Assembly: GCA_023362775.1 (NCBI GenBank)
Contig: JALMGJ010000002.1
Coordinates: 104,451,981 to 104,515,980, forward strand
Direction of reading: 5' to 3'
Length of the DNA: 64,000 bases
From: Charina bottae
Lineage: Eukaryota > Chordata > Lepidosauria > Squamata > Charinaidae
Part shown: positions 45,521 to 57,600 of the stretch, one piece after another
How the letters are laid out: each line of letters starts with the position of its first letter
Position numbering within the stretch: the stretch's first letter is position 1
Made by a program: the position numbers and the translations under genes
Notes under the pieces: generated by a model
The model's database searches: none
What the model saw: only the letters and a program-made list of their open reading frames with translations
What the model was told of the DNA's origin: nothing

Positions 45521-47572
45521 GCTCCTCATTTCCACAAAGAAGATATGTATTTGACAAGTCCTTTCAGAAAGAGATGAAACCTCCTATATATTGTGTTTGT
45601 AGAAGAGGAGAAAAGAGAAAACAATCCATTTTGTGCTGCTGTTTGTAGAAAGTTACAAGAACTGGACTGTGTAATCTTGCTGGATATACATTACCCTATA
45701 AAATTTGAGAATAGGATTATTATCCTGGGAGATTAACAAATAAACACAACTATCAGCTGGCATAAACTGATTTTGAGATTGGTTATACATTTTCTTTGGT
45801 GTTCTACTAAAAAATAGATAGACAGGCAAGCAAGATTAATTCTTATGTTCAAGTCATATTAAACTTCAATTCCTGACCTTGCTCATGATGCTGGACAAGC
45901 ATCAGTCCAAATTACCCCATTTTCCAGGCTTCAACAGGCTTGTGGAATGTACACAATTCAGAAGGCAAATTGCTCTAAACTAACTTTCCTGTGTGCAATT
46001 TCTGTAGCAACTTTAAGCCACTCAGAGCATGTGTGAATGGAGTTTCAACTGAGAGCTCAAAGAAAGGCAAGGGAAAACCTATCCCTGGTGAGAGATTAAA
46101 GTGAAAGTAACAGATTTATTAATTACTTTCAACAATCCTGACCCCTTAAGGAAAAAAGTCAGTTTATCAAAAACATTCAAATCTCTTTGGATGCTGGCTC
46201 AGCTGCAGTCCCTGGTGGAAATACAAACTGGTTATGTTCCGTATATTTTAAAACCTGGTCTACCGGTTTAATTTTTTTCACTTGATTGATTGGTATGGAA
46301 GGAATGCACCTGGTAGAAATTTCCAGCCTGGAAATCCAGCGGAAGTCAAGTTGCCTTTTGCAAGGAAATGGCAGGTAACAGACAGCATAATCATCATCAG
46401 AGTGTTGATTTTGAATAGTGCCCTGTTTCTTTACTCCTAAAGTGGTACTTCATCATTAAAGCCAGATGCATGTCTAATGGTGTATTTCAAAAGGGCATGC
46501 TAAGATTTAGATTGATAACCATCAGCTTGCTTAAGCAATCAACTGAGAAGCCAACGTACCTTGATGCTCCCCTGTCTTCCATGAATAGATGTTTGTTTCC
46601 ATGGTTTCTTTTTTTTTTAAATGCACACCACTCACTACAGCTTCAGTAAGTCCAATCAATACACTGTGTTCCATTGTTGTTTAAGATGAAAACAGAACCT
46701 GAAAGATCCAATTGCACAGTTCTGTATGATGAGTGAGTGGGGGAGAGAGGGTAATGAGGAAGACAAATCTCAGTAAAGTCATTTTGTTCCTTTGTGTTTG
46801 AATATGGATAGAGGAAAGATTTTTATACCTCTGGCAAGAAAATAATGTTTACTTTATGCAGTGTATGTAGTAGCACAGATTCCGCCATTCAGAAATGAAT
46901 GGCACTTTAAAAAAGGACGTGTATACCCAACACTTTAGAGATGGAAAGCTGAAAACCTCCAGAAATACTCCTTCGGGCTGGTAGTGCCTTGTTTTAATTT
47001 CAGTGGTTGAAATAATGATAGTTGAAGGAGCAACCAAATAGGCAGTCTAAGTTCAGAATGCAGGATGATGGCTCAAGCATTCTGTTTTTGTAATTCTAAG
47101 CGAGTAATACAATCTGAGCACAAAATTAGACATGTTCTAGTTTTAAAACTCTCAATCTTCCCTGCATGTTTTTTGTTTTGCTTTGCTTTGGTTTGGATAT
47201 CACGAGTTGCCTAAAGCATTTATGTTCACAGTATAAGATCCAAGGAGTGGCACTGAATTCAATAATTACCTGGTTTGGTACAGGAATTGGTCTGTCTTGT
47301 AATGTTTGGTGTATTATGACTTGAACATTAGCTTTCTCCACTCCAGAGTTCTTTGATTTGGAATGTTAAATGAAATTCTCCATATGCACATTCATAAAGT
47401 GAGCTGCTTTTTAAGCACATATGTACAGCTTGTTTAATATTAACTTCTTATTCTCCATTGCTGGGAACACTTTCAGAAAGACCATGGAAATGCTGGCTCA
47501 GTTCATAATAGAACTAAAGGTAAGTTAACAATTTCTAGATCTGAATGGAAAGAATGGAAAGAAGGGAATAGT
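45521..47572. other. Non-coding, no feature recognised
   Basis: A short stretch 47479-47520 lies between AG and GTAAGT but has no recognisable protein domain. No repeat was identified. Confidence 0.4.
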
Positions 47573-47580
47573 CATTAGAG

Positions 47581-47881
47581 CATAGCTTTCCAAACTGTGT
47601 GTCGCAACACTTTAGTGTGTCGCAACACACAGTTTAGTGTGTCGTGACACAACCCGGAAGTGGCGGTGGAGGTGTGCACGGCGGCAGTGCAGGGGTGCAC
47701 GCGGTGGTGGTGGTGGTGTGTATGGCGGCGGCAGTGACGACGGCAGCGGCACGGCATCAGCGCTTCCGCATTTTAGCAGAAAACACGAGGCCGCCGCCAT
47801 GCACGCCGCCGCACGCCCCCCTGTGCCACTGCCGCTGCCGCCATTGGTGTGTCGCCAACGGCGGCAGTTTGGAAAGCACTA
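47581..47881. mobile_element. Non-autonomous hAT element, copy 3 of the TTTCCAAA family
   Basis: Ends CATAGCTTTCCAAACTG and, in reverse complement, TAGTGCTTTCCAAACTG. A perfect 8-bp duplication CATTAGAG lies at 47573-47580 and 47882-47889. The left end has a local repetition of a GTGTGTCGCAACAC-like unit (three times in about 60 bp). The interior is CpG-rich and close to copy 1 in inverted order. Confidence 0.85.
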
Positions 47882-47889
47882 CATTAGAG

Positions 47890-49190
47890 AATAATCCGTT
47901 TTGAAAAAGTGATGATGGCAGAACTGTCACATTCAGGAATTAATTAACAAGAAGCAGAAGTTCACACCATCTATACGATAATCTTGCTTCTTTTAAGACT
48001 TTAATATTGGATTAGCCTGCGTATACAGTATAAGCATTCATTTGCACTGTTATAGTTTAGGATTTTCAAATCTCTCTCTCTCACTAAAAGGAATTTAGGA
48101 CTGCTCACATCTGTAGTTGTTTTTAATCAGAATCATGTGCTGAAATCTGCTTCCATCTCCACCTTTCCTGGAAAACAATAATGTCTATATCCTAATGACA
48201 TATAGGGAAACCAGTCATAATAACTGCTGGGAACTGCATGCCAACATGGCAAAGAAGTGATTTTTAGAAAGGTTCTTACTATACTGTAACATTTTAGCTT
48301 CCACTTACTGGGAAGTCCTTGTTTTCTTTTTTAAATAAATATCTGTAATTCTTCTGTATTCTAATTAATGGTATCTGATAGAACCGTGGCAGCAGATTCA
48401 TTGCTTGCTTAGGCTTTGGGGGTTTTGTACACTCCTCTTTTTTCAAGGTATGCGTGAAAGGATATTGTCCACATTACTGCTCTGAATGCAGATCCCTCAT
48501 ACCTTATAGTCTCTTCACAGCTAGCCTGCCTGCCAGCCTGCCTGCCTGCCTGCCTGCCTGCCTGATAGGAAAGCTGCAAATCTTACACCACCAAAATAAA
48601 TTTTTTACAGTATTAAAATAAGTTTTGTGTAATCCCAAATAACTATGGAGATACACATTTTATCATAAGCTGCCAAGTAATGAATTGTGTTATCCAATGT
48701 TTTACACATCTGTAAGGTTAAAAAAAACCCTACCATTTAAATGTAATCAAATCCACAAGTGGAGGAGAATAAAAGGAATAAAATTAATATTATTTGGGTG
48801 TAATATTTACACTGCACACAAAAAACAGCAGAATTGTTCCTCATACAGGTCCTTAATGCTGCTGGCCTTTAATCTGTTCCCAGAATGTGCAACTCACTAG
48901 TTATTTGACCTGATATCCAATTGTTAAATTGGACAAGCAATACTGAGAATAATTCCCTTTTCTGCAGCAACAGTTTTAAAAGATACCTGCAACCAGGTGG
49001 CCGTTTTCCAAAAACGGTTGAGTTGCCTTTTGATAGCTGGGGGTAACATTTCTTCCAAGGTCAAGGATTGCAAGGAGTGAAGCAGTGAGGCAAAATGGGT
49101 GGTGCACTGCCGTGTATGTTCTTCAAGTGAGGATTTTGTCTGTCCTCTTTTTTTGGTTTAAAGTTTGTTTGTGTTTGTTTTCTGCTTCCC
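47890..49190. other. Non-coding, one microsatellite
   Basis: Apart from (CCTG)n at 48524-48564, no gene or repeat was recognised. Confidence 0.4.
48524..48564. repeat. (CCTG)n microsatellite
   Basis: About ten CCTG units with one CAG interruption. Confidence 0.9.
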
Positions 49191-49281
49191 AATGGCAAAG
49201 CTCATGCTGTTGATATGATCAGAGGTGGCAGGTCCTTTTCTCCGTCCCTCTGATCATATCAACAGCATGGGCTTTGCCATT
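49191..49281. other. Near-perfect 35-bp-stem hairpin
   Basis: The arm 49191-49225 (AATGGCAAAG to TCAGAGG) pairs with 49247-49281. Only one position is not Watson-Crick, and it would be G-U in RNA. The loop is 21 nt. The flanks do not pair. The size and stem fit a microRNA precursor or a short palindromic DNA element. No known microRNA is recognised, and no target duplication is obvious. Confidence 0.6.
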
Positions 49282-49867
49282 TTATTTTATTTCCCACTTA
49301 TAGAGTCATCCTGACAGAATTATGAGAACTATTTTATCAGTAAACTTTTATAGATAGGGATGCTAACTGAGACTGTTTTGTTTAACTTTGTATACTGGTT
49401 CTACATAAACATCAGCTTTGCTGTCAAATAATATTACTTGTTCTATACCACGTCATTACAGTACTAGCATTATACATTACTGATACTTTAAAAACTCCTA
49501 AGTATGCAGTGACCATTAACTCATATTATCCTTTGACCTCCATGTCTAGGCACATTTGTTGGATGCAGCTGTATGTAGTAAACTGTTCCTAGAAAGATTT
49601 ATCTAAGTTTACTGTCCTCTGTATGAAATTGCATCTTGATGGATAGTACTTACTCATTTATATAGATCTTTTTAAGTGCAAAGTACTTTACAATCCTTAT
49701 CTTGTTTGCCCTTGGAATCACCCCTAAGATGTTGTTAGTCTCATTATTAATATGGAGGCTGAGAGAATGTGATTTGCTTAAGATTACCTACATGTTCATC
49801 TTTTTGCTGACATTAAAACCCATGTCCCTCCACTTTTACTCCAATTCTTTCATGCAATTAGCCTCTA
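49282..49867. other. Non-coding, no feature recognised
   Basis: No gene or repeat was seen between the hairpin and the RTE element. Confidence 0.4.
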
Positions 49868-51794
49868 TTTGTTGTTTATTCGTTCAGTCGCTTCCGACTC
49901 TTCGTGACTTCATGGACCAGCCCACGCCAGAGCTTCCTGTCGGCCGTCACCATCCCCAGCTCCCCCATGGTTGAGTCTGTCACCTCCAGAATATCATCCA
50001 TCCATCTTGCCCTTGGTCGGCCCCTCTTCCTTTTGCCTTCCACTTTCCCTAGCGTCAGCTTCTTCTCCAGGGTATCCTGTCTTCTCATTATGTGGCCAAA
50101 GTACTTCAGTTTTGCCTTTAATATCATTCCCTCAAGTGAGCAGTCTGGCTTTATTTCCTGGAGTATGGACTGGTTTGATCTTCTTGCAGACCAAGGCACT
50201 CTCAGAATTTTCCTCCAACACCACAGTTCAAAAGCATCTATCTTCCTTCGCTCAGCCTTCCTTATGGTCCAGCTCTCACAGCCATAGGTTACTACAGGGA
50301 ATACCATTGCTTTAACTATGCGGACCTTTGTTGTCAGTGTGATGTCTCTGCTCTTAACTATTTTATCAAGATTTGCCATTGCTCTCCTCCCAAGAAGTAG
50401 ATGTCTTCTGATTTCCTGGCTGCAGTCAGCATCTGCAGTAAACTTTGCGCTTAGAAATACAAAGTCTGTTACTGCCTCCACTTTTTCTCCCTCTATTTGC
50501 CAGTTATCAATCAAGCTGGTTGCCATAATCTTGGTTTTTTTGAGGTTTAACTGCAACCCAGCTTTTGCACTTTCTTCTTTCACCTTCGTCATAAGGCTCC
50601 TCAACTCCTCCTCACTTTCAGCCATCAAAGTGGTATCATCTGCATATCTAAGATTGTTAATGTTTCTTCCAGCGATTTTAACTCCAGCCTTGGATTCCTC
50701 AAGCCCAGCACGTCGCATGATGTGTTCTGCGTACAGGTTGAATAGGTAGGGTGAGAGTATACAGCCCTGCCGTACTCCTTTCCCAATCTTAAACCAGTCC
50801 GTTGTTCCGTGATCTGTTCTTACCGTTGCTACTTGGTCGTTATACAGATTCCTCAGGAGGCAGACAAGATGACTTGGTATCCCCATACCACCAAGAACTT
50901 GCCACAATTTGTTATGATCCACACAGTCAAAGGCTTTAGAATAGTCAATAAAACAAAAATAGATGTTTTTCTGAAACTCCCTGGCTTTCTCCATTATCCA
51001 GCGGATATTGGCAATTTGGTCTCTAGTTCCTCTGCCTTTTCTAAACCCAGCTTGTACATCTGGCAATTCTCGCTCCATGAATTGCTGGAGTCTACCTTGC
51101 AAGATCTTGAGCATTACCTTACTGGCATGTGAAATAAGTGCCACTATTCGATAGTTTGAACATTCTTTAGTGCTTCCATTTTTTGGTATGGGGATATAAG
51201 TTGATTTTTTCCAATCTGATGGCCATTCTTGTGTTTTCCAAATTTGCTGGCATATGGCATCTATCACCTTGACAGCATCATCTTGCAAGATTTGGAACAG
51301 TTCAGCTGGGATACCATCGTCTCCTGCTGCCTTGTAATTAGTAATGCTTCTTAAGGCCCATTCAACCTCACTCTTCAGGATGTCTGGCTCTAACTCACTG
51401 ACCACACCGTCAAAGCTATCTCCAATATTATTATCCTTCCTATACAGATCTTCCGTATATTCTTGCCACCTTTTCTTGATCTCTTCTGCTTCTGTTAGGT
51501 CCTTACCATCTTTGTTTTTGATCATACCCATTTTTGCCTGGAATTTACCTCCGATGTTTCTAATTTTCTGGAAGAGGTCTCTTGTCCTTCCTATTCTATT
51601 GTCTTCTTCCACTTCCGCACATTGCTTGTTTAAAAATAATTCCTTATCTCTTCTGGCTAACCTCTGAAATTTTGCATTTAATTGGGCATATCTCCCCCTA
51701 TCACTGTTGCCTTTTGTCTATGAAGGTTCTCAGTCATCCAGGTGGAATTGTCTGTAGCTTGAATCATGTCAACTGGATTTCTATTTTCTTAATG

Positions 51795-51834
51795 GAAACG
51801 TTTCGCTCCTTATCCAAGGGGCTTCTTCAGTCTG
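51795..51834 (-). ncRNA. Hammerhead ribozyme motif, left palindrome arm
   Basis: Mirror image of the right-arm motif: CTGAAGA on the minus strand at 51824-51830 and GAAAC at 51800-51804. Confidence 0.68.
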
Positions 51835-52306
51835 AGCAAAGTTGGTAAGGGAATCCTAAATATGTTCCTAGGTAGCTGTGTGACCTTACACCTGGGGCTA
51901 GGTCATGGTTATATTGAGATGTAATTTTTAAGTCCTTTTATCATCTAATGGAGGGTCGTTAAAAACACCATGCTGCTGTTGAGCTTCTGAAATGGTCTTA
52001 ATCTTCCTAGGCACAGAAGACAACACGGGGAGGAAGATGGGGGAGAGTTTGTGCCTGAGGCCCCCACCTGAGGTGGGGGCCTCAGGCACAAACTCTCCCC
52101 CATCTTCCTCCCCGTGTTGTCTTCTGTGCCTAGGAAGATTAAGACCATTTCAGAAGCTCAACAGCAGCATGGTGTTTTTAACGACCCTCCATTAGATGAT
52201 AAAAGGACTTAAAAATTACATCTCAATATAACCATGACCTAGCCCCAGGTGTAAGGTCACACAGCTACCTAGGAACATATTTAGGATTCCCTTACCAACT
52301 TTGCTC

Positions 52307-52348
52307 AGACTGAAGAAGCCCCTTGGATAAGGAGCGAAACGTTTCCAT
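52307..52348 (+). ncRNA. Hammerhead ribozyme motif, right palindrome arm
   Basis: CTGAAGA (52310-52316), stem II GCCCCTT / AAGGAGC with one mismatch (C-A) and loop GGAT, then GAAAC (52336-52340) and GTTTCC. Stem III would be only A-U and C-G, so cleavage would need a dimer, as for other PLE hammerheads. Confidence 0.68.
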
Positions 52349-53768
52349 TAAGAAAATAGAAATCCAGTTGACATGATTCAAGCTACAGACTGTTGCCTTT
52401 TGCTTTCCTTCTTTCTTGGGCTACTTCCAGTGTCTCAGCAGACAGCCATCTTGCCTTCTTGGTTTTCTTTTTCTTTGGGACGTTTTTTGTTGCCGCCTCC
52501 TGAACAATGTTGCGAACTTCTGTCCATAGTTCTTCCGGGACCCTATCTACTAAATCTAGTCCCTTAAATCTATTCTTCACCTCCACTGCATATTCCTTAG
52601 GAATATTAGTGAGCTCATATCTAACTGATCTGTGGGTCTTCCCTATTCTCTTTAGTCTGATTCTAAATTTTGCAATAAGAAGTTCGTGATCTGAACTACA
52701 GTCAGCTCCGGGTCTTGTTTTTACCGACTGTATAGATGTCCGCCACCTTTGGCTGCAAAGGATTAGTCAATCTGATTTCGGTGTCGACCATCTGGTGAAG
52801 TCCATGTATAAAGTCGTCTTTTAGGTTGTTGGAAGAGAGTGTTTGTTATGCACAGTGAGTTGTCTTGGCAAAATTCTATCAGCCTATGTCCTGCTTCAGT
52901 TTGTTCTCCCAGACCATGCTTTCCTGTAATTCCAGGTGTCGTCTGACTACCCACCTTAGCATTCCAGTCTCCTGTAATGAAAATAACATCTCTTTTTGGT
53001 GTATTATCCAGTAGGTGCTGCAGATCCTCATAGAACTGATCTACTTCTGCTTCTTCAGCATCTGTGGTTGGGGTGTATATTTGGATCACTGTGATGTTAA
53101 GTGGCTTACCCTGAAGTCGAATTGAGATCATTCTATCGTTTTTTGGATTGTATCCAAGCACTGCTTTAGCCACTTTATTATTAATTATGAAGGCTACTCC
53201 ATTTCTTCTGTGGTCCTCTTGTCCACAGTAGTAGATCTGGTGGTCATCTGATGTGAAGTGGCCCATTCCAGTTAATTTCAGTTCACTGACACCTAAAATG
53301 TCTATATTTAATCTTGACATCTCACCAATAACCACATCCAATTTGCCCTGGCTCATAGATCTTACATTCCAGGTTCCTATGGTGTGTTGATCTTTAGAAC
53401 ATTGGATTCGTCGTTCACCACCAGCACCGTCGGCCGCTAGCCATCCTTTCGGCTTTGAGCTAGCTGCGTCATCACATCTGGGGCTAGTTGAACTTATCCT
53501 CTGTTCCTCCCCAGTAGCATTTTGATCATCTTCGGACCTGGGAGTCCCATCTTCCGATGGTATACCGACATATCTCTGGTTGTACTGATCCATTTAGTTT
53601 TCACGGCAAGAATACTGGGGTGGGTTGCCATTACCTTCCCCAGGGATCGTATTTAGTCTGACCTCTCTGCCACGACCTTCCCGTCTTAGGTGTCCCTTCA
53701 CGGTTTAGCTCATGGTTTCATTGAAGTGCTCAAGCTCCAGCACCACGACAAGGTAACAATCTCCTTTG

Positions 53769-54591
53769 CTGGAGTTCTGAGTATTGCCAAAGAGTGAGTC
53801 ATGTCACATGTAGACAGCCCTTAGGATGCATTTTGTACCAGTGTTTTTCAAAGTGTCTAGTCTGGAAATAGTTGGTGAAGTTCATATCACAATCCAATTG
53901 TAGAGCTGAAGTAGATCTCAGAAAAAGACAAGATAACGATAATAAAGGCAAGATGATTAAAGCAGAATTTATGAATAGTATGGAGAAAATCCTAGAATCC
54001 ATGTTTATTGAGTGAAGTTGTGTGATGGAAAATTCAGTTCAGAGCCAAGAAACAATTTTGTGATAAATCTTAGAATGTGTTATCATAAGCAGTTCACACA
54101 TAGCAAACAGATCTATCAATCTAGTTATTTATTGAACTGATTTATATAGATAGCCCACTCAGCACATGACTCAGACCCAAGATGTGGTGATGGCTGCAAA
54201 AATATGAAGTTGTGGAAATAGACTGCCTCTGATTAATCCAGGAGTAGACTGTCACAACTTGTTTCTGGATCTGAAACATGATTTGGAAGAATGGAGCTCC
54301 AGCAGTGTGTTTCTCTCTTCTTTAACTAAAAAAGTATTTAGACCAGAGCCACTGTGATGTAACTCTTCTCTTTCTTAATTCGTTCCTCCAGGAAAGTTCT
54401 TTGAAAGATCTTTAGAGAATCTCTGCTTAAAATCTCAAGCCTGAGCCGATACAAGCTGCTTTCAACAATGCCCATGCAGTTCCTAATTCAAACGTATAGA
54501 CAGAAATAGTGTAGGTTGATTATCTGTAAGCAGAGAGGGAAATTAACATTCTTATCCCAAACATCCCTCATGCTGATATTCTCCTGACACT
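53769..54591. other. Non-coding gap between RTE and BovB copy 2
   Basis: AT-rich, with no recognised element. Confidence 0.4.
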
Positions 54592-54613
54592 TTTTAGCCA
54601 TTGTTGTTGTTGT

Positions 54614-57600
54614 TCAGTCGTTTAGTCGTGTCCGACTCTTTGTGACCTCATGGACCATAGCACGCCAGGCCTTCCTGTCCTACACTGTCTCTCGGAGTTT
54701 ACTCAAATTCATGTTCATTACATCGGTGATGCTATCTAACCATCTCATCCTCTGCCGTCCCCTTCTCCTTTTGCCTTCAGTCTTTCCCAGCATCAGGGTC
54801 TTTTCCAGTGAGTCCTCTCTTCGCATTAGGTGGCCAAAGTATTTGAGCTTCAGCTTCAGCATCTGTCCTTCCAATGAGCAGTCAGGGTTGATTTCCTTTA
54901 GGATTGACTGGTTTGACCTCCTTGCAGTCCAAGGGACTCTCAAGAGTCTTCTCCAGCACCACAGCTCGAAAGCATCAATTCTTCGGCGCTCAGCCTTCCT
55001 TATGGTCCAACTCTCACAGCCATACATTACTACTGGAAAAACCATAGCTTTAACTACACAGACCTTTGTCGGCAAGGTGATGTCTCTGCTTTTTAATATG
55101 CTGTCTAGGTTTGCCATAGCTTTCCTCCCAAGGAGCAAGCGTCTTTTAATTTCATGGCTGCAGTCACCGTCTGCGGTGATCTTGGAGCCCAAGAAAATAA
55201 AATCTGTCACTGCTTCCATTTCTTCCCCTTCTATTTGCCAGGAAGTGATGGGACCAGATGCCATGATCTGGGTTTTTTAATGTTGAGTTTCAAGCCAGCT
55301 TTTGCACTCTCCTCTTTCACCCTCATCAAGAGGCTCTTTAGTTCCTCTTCACTTTCTGCCATTAGGGTGGTATCGTCTGCATATCTGAGTTTGTTGATAT
55401 TTCTCCTGGCAATCTTAACTCCGGCTTGTGATTCATCCAGCCCGGCATTTCTCATGATGTACTCTGCATATAAGTTAAATAAGCAGGGTGATAATATACA
55501 GCCTTGTCGTACTCCTTTCCCAATTTTGAACCAGTCGGTTGTTCCATGTCCGGTTCTAACTGTTGCTTCTTGACCCGCATACAGGTTTCTCAGGAGACAG
55601 GTAAGGTGGTCTGGTACTCCCATCTCTTTAAGACTTTGCCACAGTTTGTTGTGATTCACACAATCAAAGGCTTTAGCATAGTCAATGAAGCAGAAGTAGA
55701 TGTTTTTCTGGAACTCTCTTGTCTATTAAGGTTCTCAGTCATCCAGGTGGAATTGTCTGTAGCTTGAATCATGTCAACTGGATTTCTATTTTCTCAGTGG
55801 AAACGTTTCGCTCCTTATCCAAGGAGCTCCTTGGATAAGGAGCGAAACGTTTCCACTGAGAAAATAGAAATCCAGTTGACATGATTCAAGCTACAGACTG
55901 GAACTCTCTTGCTTTTTCCATGATCCAGCGAATGTTGGCAATCTGATCTCTAGTTCCTCTGCCTCTTCGAAACCCAGCTTGCACTTCTGGTAGTTCTCGG
56001 TTCACATACTGCTGAAGCCTAGCTTGTAGGATTTTGAGCATAACCTTGCTAGCATGTGAAATGAGCGCAATTGTACGGTAGTTTGAACATTCTTTGGCAT
56101 TGCCTTTCTTTGGAATTGGAACGTAAACTGACCTTTTCCAATCCTGTGGCCACTGTTGAGTTTTCCAAATTTGTTGGCATATTGAGTGCAGCACTTTAAC
56201 AGCATCATCTTTTAGGATTTTAAAAAGCTCAGCTGGGATACTGTCTTCTCCGCTAGCTTTGTTGTTAGTAATGCTTCCTAAGGCCCACTTGACTTCACTC
56301 TCTAGGATGTCCGGCTCAAGCTCAGTGACCACACCATCGTATTTATCAGGGATATTAAGATCTTTCTTGTATAGTTCTTCTGTGTATTCTTGCCACCTCT
56401 TCTTAATCTCTTCTGCTTCTGTTAGGTCCCTGCCTTTTTTGTCCTTTATCATGCCCATCTTTGCACAAAACGTTCCCTTGATATCTCCGATTTTCTTGAA
56501 GAGATCTCTAGTCTTCCCCATTCTATTATTGTCCTTGATTTCTTTGCATTGTTCATTTAAGAAGGCCTTCTTATCTCTCCTTGCTATTCTCTGGAAATCT
56601 GCATTCAGTTGTTTATATCTTTCCCTTTCTCCCTTGCCTTTTGCTTCCCTTCTTTCCTCAGCTATTTGTAAAGCCTCATCAGTCAGCCACTTTGCTTTCT
56701 TGCATTTCTTTTTCTTTGGGATGGTTTTAGTTGCTGCCTCCTGTACAATGTTACGAACCTCCATCCATAGTTCTTCAGGCACTCTGTCTACCAGATCTAA
56801 TCCTTTAAATCTATTCCTCACCTCCACTGTATATTCATAAGGGATATGATTTAGGTCATACCTGAGTGGTCTAGTGGTTTTCTCTACGTTCTTCAATTTA
56901 AGCCTAAATTTTGCGATAAGAAGCTCATGATCTGAGCCACAGTCAGCTCCAGGTCTTGTTTTTGCTGATTGTATAGAGCTTCTCCATCTTTGGCTGCAAA
57001 GTATATAATCAATCTGATTTCGGTATTGACCATCTGGTGATGTCCATGTGTAGAGTCGTCTCTTGTGTTGTTGGAAAAGAGTGTTTGCTATGACCAGCGT
57101 GTTCTCTTGACAAAACTCTATTAGCCTTTGCCCTGCTTCATTTTGTACTCCGAGGCCGAACTTGCCTGTTATTCCGGTTATTTTTTGACTTCCTACTTTA
57201 GCATTCCAGTCCCCTATGATGAAAAGGACATCTTTTTTTGGTGTTAGTTCTAGAAGGTGTTGTAGGTCTTCATAGAACCGGCCAACCTCAGCTTCTTCAG
57301 CATCAGTGGTTGGGACATAGACTTGGATCACTGTGATGTTGAATGGTTTGCCTTGGATTCGAACTGAAAGCATTCTGTCGTTTTTGAGGTTGTACCCCAG
57401 TACTGCCTTTCCCACTCTTTTATTGATTATGAGAGCTACTCCATTTCTTCTAAGGTATTCTTGCCCACAGTAGTATATATAATGGTCTCCTGAATTAAAT
57501 TTGCCCATTCCTGTCCATTTTAGTTCGCTGATTCCCAAGATGTCGATGTTCAATCTTGTCATCTCATGTTTGACCACATCCAGTTTACCTTGATTCATAG

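Larger units (their letters stand above)
51704..52402. mobile_element. 673-bp palindromic PLE insertion (319-bp arms) in the RTE
   Basis: The 13-bp repeat CTGTTGCCTTTTG lies at 51704-51716 and 52390-52402. The element is 51717-52389. Positions 51751-52069 and 52071-52389 are inverted repeats with no mismatch found by eye, centred on a single base at 52070. The left side has 34 extra nucleotides (51717-51750). Each arm, read outward, contains a PLE C-terminus (GGGLRHKLSPIFLPVLSS, VPRKIKTISEAQQQ and DDKRT before a stop), an untranslated part and the hammerhead region. It is therefore two 5'-truncated PLE 3' ends joined head to head. Confidence 0.88.
49876..53593 (-). pseudogene. RTE endonuclease-reverse transcriptase ORF with insertion and frameshift
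   Basis: The order from 53593 downward is the N-terminal MDQYNQRYVGIPSEDG, the endonuclease with GTWNVRSMSQGKLDVV and FITGDWNAKVGSQ, then a one-base loss near 52770 (GACTAATCC where GACTACATCC would keep the frame). The frame continues in the linker (VPKKKKTKKARWLSAETLE). It is then split at 52389-51717 by the palindromic PLE and resumes through VEEDNRIGRTRDLFQKIRN to the reverse transcriptase. There NYKAAGDDGIPAELF, FCFIDYSKAFDCVDH, GVRQGCILSPYLFNLY and LRYADDTTLMAE are all kept, ending VTKSRKRLNE. Apart from these two events the frame is open for about 1,000 codons. Confidence 0.85.
49868..53768 (-). mobile_element. RTE-clade LINE, second family, interrupted by a palindromic PLE
   Basis: The minus-strand element ends (3') with GTTGTTTATTCGTTCAGTCG at 49868. 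It begins (5') near 53768, with the leader up to the start codon at 53593. Without the 673-bp insertion and its 13-bp duplication it is about 3.2 kb. Its protein is BovB-like in layout but clearly different in sequence (MSQGKLDVVIGEMSRLNIDI against MNQGKLDVVKHEMTRLNIDI). A related sequence is common in reptile assemblies. No flanking target duplication could be fixed. Confidence 0.85.

Noticed and set aside
47479..47520. Exon-like stretch between AG and GTAAGT
   Set aside because: No SLIT or other known domain, and the pyrimidine tract is weak. Chance is likely.
51717..52389. Palindrome as an assembly or library artefact
   Set aside because: A 13-bp direct duplication of the RTE target and a 34-nt overhang shared with the 55.7-kb element argue for a true insertion.
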